From positions 122,126,126-122,190,125 of the forward strand of contig CP136069.1 of NCBI GenBank assembly GCA_032622095.1: DNA of 64,000 bases, read 5' to 3'. Shown piece by piece: positions 58,301 through 64,000 of this stretch (position 1 is the first letter of the stretch; each line of letters starts with the position of its first letter). The translations under genes were made by a program, and so were the position numbers. The DNA comes from Siphonodentalium dalli. Taxonomy: Eukaryota > Mollusca > Scaphopoda > Gadilida > Siphonodentaliidae. The notes beneath the pieces are model-generated. The model saw only the letters and a list, made by a program, of their open reading frames with translations, did not search any database and was not told the origin of the DNA.

Positions 58301-61300
58301 TGTCCGATCGCCCATGGATGCATATGGTTATTCTCTTCATGATTAATGTCCATTTCCGTGGTCAGGCAGTCAGGGGAGGTGCGGTCGGCGCCTTTGTGGA
58401 TTTCCCGTACCTAGCGGAAACGGCCGCAAGTCAGGGGTTAACAGTGCCGTGTCCGCTCGAGCTATCGACTTGGGGATTGGAAATTTGGTACATTCAGGTC
58501 CATTCTACACGATAGTGCAGACACAATCTCGCTGGGACCCCTAGGGGCGGTCCGGTCGGCGGGTGTTAATTTCGGCGTTTTTGCGTACATTTATAGCGAA
58601 TTCGACAGCAGCGTATGGGTTAATTTATTCACTTCCGCTGCAGCTAGCGACTTGTCCGATCGCCCATGGATGCATATGGTTATTCACTTCATGATATAAT
58701 GTCCATTTCTGTGGTCAGGCAGTCAGGGGATGTGCGGTTGGCGCCTTTTTGGATTTCCCGTACCTGGCGGAAACGGCCGCAAGTCAGGGGTTAACAGTGC
58801 TGTGTCCGCTCGAGCTATCGACTTGGGGATTGGAACTTTGGTACATTCAGGTCCATTCTACATGACAGTGCAGACACCATCTCGCTCGGACCCCTAGGGG
58901 TGGTCCGGTCGGCGGGTGTTAATTTCGGCGTTTTTGCGTACATTTATAGCGAATTCGGCTGCAGCGTATGGGTTAATTTATTCACTTCTGCTGCAGCTAG
59001 CGACTTGTCCGATCGCCCATGGATGCATATGGTTATTCTCTTCATGATATAATGTCCATTTCCGTGGTCAGGCAGTCAGGGGAGGTGCGGTCGGCGCCTT
59101 TTTGGATTTCCCGTACCTAGCGGAAACGGCCGCAAGTCAGGGGTTAACAGTGCCGTGTCCGCTCGAGCTATCGACTTGGGGATTGGAACTTTGGTACATT
59201 CAGGTCCATTCTACACGATAGTGCAGACACAATCTCGCTGGGACCCCTAGGGGCGGTCCGGTCGGCGGGTGTTAATTTCGGCGTTTTTGCGTACATTTAT
59301 AGCGAATTCGACAGCAGCGTATGGGTTAATTTATTCACTTCCGCTGCAGCTAGCGACTTGTCCGATCGCCCATGGATGCATATGGTTATTCACTTAATGA
59401 TATAATGTCCATTTCCGTGGTCAGGCAGTCAGGGGAGGTGCGGTCGGCGCCTTTTTGGATTTCCCGTACCTGGCGGAAACGGCCGCAAGTCAGGGGTTAA
59501 CAGTGCTGTGTCCGCTCGAGCTATCGACTTGGGGATTGGAACTTTGGTACATTCAGGTCCATTCTACATGATAGTGCAGACACCATCTCGCTCGGACCCC
59601 TAGGGGCGGTCCGGTCGGCGGGTGTTAATTTCGGCGTTTTTGCGTACATTTATAGCGAATTCGACAGCAGCGTATGGGTTAATTTATTCACTTCCGCTGC
59701 AGCTAGCGACTTGTCTGATCGCCCATGGATGCATATGGTTATTCACTTCATGATATAATGTCCATTTCCGTGGTCAGGCAGTCAGGGGAGGTGCGGTCAG
59801 CGCCTTTTTGGATTTCCCAACCTGGCGGATACGGCCGCAAGTCAGGGGTTAACAGTGCCGTGTCCGCTCGAGCTATCGACTTGGGGATTGGAATTTTGGT
59901 ACATTCAGGTCCATTCTACACGATAGTGCAGACACAATCTCGCTCGGACCCCTAGGGGCGGTCCGGTCGGCGGGTGTTAATTTCGGCGTTTTTGCGTACA
60001 TTTATAGCGAATTCGACAGCAGCGTATGGGTTAATTTATTCACTTCCGCTGCAGCTAGCGACTTGTCCGATCGCCCATGGATGCATATGGTTATTCACTT
60101 CATGATATAATGTCCATTTCCGTGGTCAGGCAGTCAGGGGAGGTGCGGTCGGCGCCTTTTTGGATTTCCCGTACCTGGCGGAAACGGCCGCAAGTCAGGG
60201 GTTAACAGTGCCGTGTCCGCTCGAGCTATCGACTTGGGGATTGGAACTTTGGTACATTCAGGTCCATTCTACACGATAGTGCAGACACAATCTCGCTGGG
60301 ACCCCTAGGGGCGGTCCGGTCGGCGGGTGTTAATTTCGGCGTTTTTGCGTACATTTATAGCGAATTCGACAGCAGCGTATGGGTTAATTTATTCACTTCC
60401 GCTGCAGCTAGCGACTTGTCCGATCGCCCATGGATGCATATGGTTATTCACTTAATGATATAATGTCCATTTCCGTGGTCAGGCAGTCAGGGGAGGTGCG
60501 GTCGGCGCCTTTTTGGATTTCCCGTACCTGGCGGAAACGGCCGCAAGTCAGGGGTTAACAGTGCTGTGTCCGCTCGAGCTATCGACTTGGGGATTGGAAC
60601 TTTGGTACATTCAGGTCCATTCTACTTGATAGTGCAGACACCATCTCGCTCGGACCCCTAGGGGCGGTCCGGTCGGCGGGTGTTAATTTCTGCGTTTTTG
60701 CGTACATTTATAGCGAATTCGGCTGCAGCGTATGGGTTAATTTATTCACTTCCGCTGCAGCTAGCGACTTGTCCGATCGCCCATGGATGCATATGGTTAT
60801 TCTCTTCATGATTAATGTCCATTTCCGTGGTCAGGCAGTCAGGGGAGGTGCGGTCGGCGCCTTTGTGGATTTCCCGTACCTAGCGGAAACGGCCGCAAGT
60901 CAGGGGTTAACAGTGCCGTGTCCGCTCGAGCTATCGACTTGGGGATTGGAAATTTGGTACATTCAGGTCCATTCTACACGATAGTGCAGACACAATCTCG
61001 CTGGGACCCCTAGGGGCGGTCCGGTCGGCGGGTGTTAATTTCGGCGTTTTTGCGTACATTTATAGCGAATTCGACAGCAGCGTATGGGTTAATTTATTCA
61101 CTTCCGCTGCAGCTAGCGACTTGTCCGATCGCCCATGGATGCATATGGTTATTCACTTCATGATATAATGTCCATTTCTGTGGTCAGGCAGTCAGGGGAT
61201 GTGCGGTTGGCGCCTTTTTGGATTTCCCGTACCTGGCGGAAACGGCCGCAAGTCAGGGGTTAACAGTGCTGTGTCCGCTCGAGCTATCGACTTGGGGATT

Positions 61301-62095
61301 GGAACTTTGGTACATTCAGGTCCATTCTACATGACAGTGCAGACACCATCTCGCTCGGACCCCTAGGGGTGGTCCGGTCGGCGGGTGTTAATTTCGGCGT
61401 TTTTGCGTACATTTATAGCGAATTCGGCTGCAGCGTATGGGTTAATTTATTCACTTCTGCTGCAGCTAGCGACTTGTCCGATCGCCCATGGATGCATATG
61501 GTTATTCTCTTCATGATATAATGTCCATTTCCGTGGTCAGGCAGTCAGGGGAGGTGCGGTCGGCGCCTTTTTGGATTTCCCGTACCTAGCGGAAACGGCC
61601 GCAAGTCAGGGGTTAACAGTGCCGTGTCCGCTCGAGCTATCGACTTGGGGATTGGAACTTTGGTACATTCAGGTCCATTCTACACGATAGTGCAGACACC
61701 ATCTCGCTCGGTCCCATAGGGGCGGTCCGGTCGGCGGGTGTTAATTTCGGCGTTTTTGCGTACATTTATAGCGAATTCGGCTGCAGCGTATGGGTTAATT
61801 TATTCACTTCCGCTGCAGCTAGCGACTTGTCCGATCACCCTTGGATGCATATGGTTATTCACTTCATGATATAATGTCCATTTCCGTGGTCAGGCAGTCA
61901 GGGGAGGTGCGGTCGGCGCCTTTTTGGATTTCCCTTACCTGGCGGAAACGGCCGCAAGTTAGATTTTAACAGTGCCGTGTCCGCTCGAGCTATCGACTTG
62001 GGGATTGGAACTTTGGTACATTCGGGTCCATTCTACACGATAGTGCAAACCCCATCTCGCTCGGACCCCTGGGGGCGTCCGGTCGGGTGCGGTCG
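52369..62095 (+). repeat. 352-353-bp satellite array, 27 complete monomers plus a partial, with higher-order repeats
   Basis: Each monomer starts caggcagtcaggggaggtgc. Starts are 52369, 52722, 53074, 53427, 53780, 54132, 54485, 54838, 55190, 55543, 55895, 56248, 56600, 56953, 57306, 57658, 58011, 58363, 58716, 59069, 59422, 59775, 60127, 60480, 60832, 61185, 61538 and 61891. Diagnostic differences define types A to F. The order is B A B C A B C A B C' D A B C A B C' D E F C A B C' D E F, so a 1,058-bp ABC trimer is nested in heptamers of 2,468-2,469 bp. Copies of the same type are nearly identical while types differ at several sites, and the last monomer is the most diverged. Base composition is clearly GC-richer than the neighbourhood. 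The frames of 71 and 76 codons recurring in D and A monomers come from the repeat. Confidence 0.97.
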
Positions 62096-62471
62096 GGTTT
62101 TAGTAGGACCCCTTATAACCGTTACGTGATACTATATTTAGCCCACATTTGTTTTGATCGGCTAGTAAAACCAATCTGAGATGCATTCACTAACAACAGA
62201 TATATCATATATGCATATACCGTTATCTCAATGTGTTTACATCTGCATTGCCGCAACGGTATAATATGCATGCACGTGGTGTATTATATTACAGATGAAG
62301 GGATGCACGAAGGGACAGTTGCAGAACGATCGCCGACAGACAACGTATTGAAATATAAAGGTTAGTTCAAATGAGAGGCCGCAAACATTTTCGCTTAACG
62401 ACTTTGCTAAACAGACATGACAATTGGAACTTATTCCCTATTCCTTATTCCTTATTTTCAAAAATGTCGCT
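62096..62471. other. AT-rich spacer between the two satellites
   Basis: About 370 bases of unique-looking AT-rich sequence with tatgcatata and aatatgcatgcacgtg palindromic words and a weak candidate exon (62295-62360). Confidence 0.7.
62295..62360 (+). CDS. Weak candidate exon between two satellite arrays
   Basis: A 66-base segment with acceptor ttatattacag and donor AAAG/gttagt. One frame is open through it (EGMHEGTVAERSPTDNVLKY, then K). No partner exon is visible because satellites flank it on both sides. It may be an isolated exon of a gene spread across the arrays, or chance. Confidence 0.2.
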
Positions 62472-64000
62472 TTCGACCGATTTGACGGCATGGGTGGGTG
62501 GCCCGCCCCAAATACCATCTAGAAACACCCCGACCCCCCCCCCCCACCATCACCCCCGGGGGTGCCACCCGGAGGGGGTGAAAATGGGGTATGGACCATT
62601 TTCGAGAACGGTATGGATTTCGACCGATTTGACGGCATGGGTGGGTGGCCCGCCCCAAATACCACCTAGAAACACCCCGACCCCCCACCCATCACCCCCG
62701 GGGGGGTGCCACCCCGAGGGGGTGAACATGGAGTATGGACCATTTTCGAGAACGGTAAGGATTTCGACCGATTTGACGGCATGGGTGGGTGGCCCGCCCC
62801 AAATACCACCTAGAAACACCCCGACCCCCACCCATCACCCCCGGGGGGTGCCATCCCGAGGGGGTGGAAATGGGGTATGGACCATTTTCGAGAACGGTAA
62901 GGATTTCGACCGATTTGACGGCATGGGTGGGTGGCCCGCCCCAAATACCACCTAGAAACACCCCGACCCCCCACCATCACCCCCGGGGGGTGCCACCCCG
63001 AGGGGGTGAAAATGGGGTATGGACCATTTTCGAGAACGGTAAGGATTTCGACCGATTTGACGGCATGGGTGGGTGGCCCGCCCCAAATACCACCTAGAAA
63101 CACCCCGACTCCCACCCATCACCCCCGGGGGGTGCCACCCGAGGGGGTGAAAATGGGGTATGGACCATTTTCGAGAACGGTAAGGATTTCGACCGATTTG
63201 ACGGCATGGGTGGGTGGCCCGCCCCAAATACCACCTAGAAACACCCCGACCCCCCACCCATCACCCCCGGTGGGTGCCACACCGAGGGGGTGAAAATGGG
63301 GTATGGACCATTTTCGAGAACGGTAAGAATTTCGACCGATTTGACGGCATGGGTGGGTGGCCCGCCCCAAATACCACCTAGAAACACCCCGATCCCCCAC
63401 CCATCACCCCCGGGGGGTGCCACCTCGAGGGGGTGAAAATGGGGTATGGGCCTAGAAACACCCCGACCCCCCCACCCATCACCCCCGGGGGGTGCCACCC
63501 CGAGGGGGTGAAAACGGGGTATGGACCATTTTCGAGAACGGTGAGGATTTCGACCGATTTGACGGCATGTGTTGGTGGCCCGCCCCAAATACCACCTAGA
63601 AACACCCCGACCCCCCACCCATCACCACCCGGGGGTGCCACCCCGAGGGGGTGAAAATGGGGTATGGACCATTTTCGAGAACGGTAATGATTTCGACCAA
63701 TTTGACGGCATGGGTGGGTGGCCCGCCCCAAATACCACCTAGAAACACCCCGACCCCCACCCATCACCCCGGGGGTGCCACCCCGAGGGGGTGAAAATGG
63801 GGTATGGACCATTTTCGAGAACGGTGAGGATTTCGACCGATTTGACGGCATGGGTGGGTTGCCCGCCCCAAATACCACCTAGAAACACCCCGACCCCCCA
63901 CCCATCACCCCCGGTGGGTGCCACCCCGAGGGGGTGAAAATGGGGTATGGACCATTTTCGAGAACGGTAAGAATTTCGACCGATTTGACGGCATGGGTGG
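62472..64000 (+). repeat. Second satellite array, about 142-bp period, running off the right edge
   Basis: The landmark gacggcatgggtgggtggcc recurs at 62484, 62631, 62775, 62917, 63059, 63200, 63343, 63561, 63704, 63844 and 63987. Units differ mainly in C-run and G-run length around acccccggggggtgccaccc. One 75-base partial unit is inserted at about 63450. Frames of 60-190 codons on both strands are caused by the repeat. Confidence 0.97.

Noticed and set aside
52672-60984. Recurring 71- and 76-codon frames starting MDAYGYS or MSDRPWM
   Set aside because: They recur exactly once per A or D satellite monomer and are absent from other monomers through single-base changes; this is satellite sequence.
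62371-63924. Many open frames of 60-190 codons on both strands
   Set aside because: They follow the 142-bp satellite in several registers on both strands and have its repeat composition.

Overview
The window reads as a piece of an animal nuclear genome, most likely a lophotrochozoan and plausibly a bivalve mollusc. It is AT-rich and intron-rich, with short exons bounded by GT/AG sites, and it is crowded with short palindromic DNA transposons, a tRNA-derived SINE, LINE remnants and tandem arrays. The 'gggccataactctg' family of tandem repeats and frequent 'acatgtacatgtat' strings are, from general knowledge, common in mollusc genomes; the taxon is an inference and is not proven here. Nothing looks prokaryotic.

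Layout. From about 0.66 to 35.06 kb the minus strand carries one host gene that I rebuilt exon by exon: 12 coding exons whose splice phases all agree, giving at least 1,140 residues and continuing off the left edge. One 2.1-kb exon (10611-12733) holds most of the protein, which looks largely disordered and belongs to no family I recognise. A second, tiny two-exon gene (58 residues, 6537-7422, plus strand) sits inside an intron of the large gene, between two GCGAAGGTTGCG-type arrays whose outer ends are inverted copies of each other.

The introns are packed with transposable elements: at least twelve piggyBac-like MITEs or fragments with TTAA target sites and nested hairpins, three copies of a second nested-hairpin MITE, fold-back elements, a 1.2-kb hAT-like element that split a 28-bp tandem array, a 1.4-kb element that split a MITE, and a 5-kb near-complete palindrome (27024-32046).

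From 35 to 48.5 kb I see isolated palindromic elements and no convincing gene. From 48.5 to 52.1 kb there are two decayed non-LTR retrotransposon pieces in tail-to-tail orientation around a CAT/ATG microsatellite.

From 52.37 to 62.10 kb there is a GC-richer satellite of 352-353-bp monomers (27 complete plus a partial) with layered higher-order structure: a 3-mer of 1,058 bp inside 7-mers of 2,468-2,469 bp. After a 370-bp spacer, a second satellite (about 142-bp period) runs from 62.47 kb off the right edge. Open frames in both satellites are products of the repeats, not genes.
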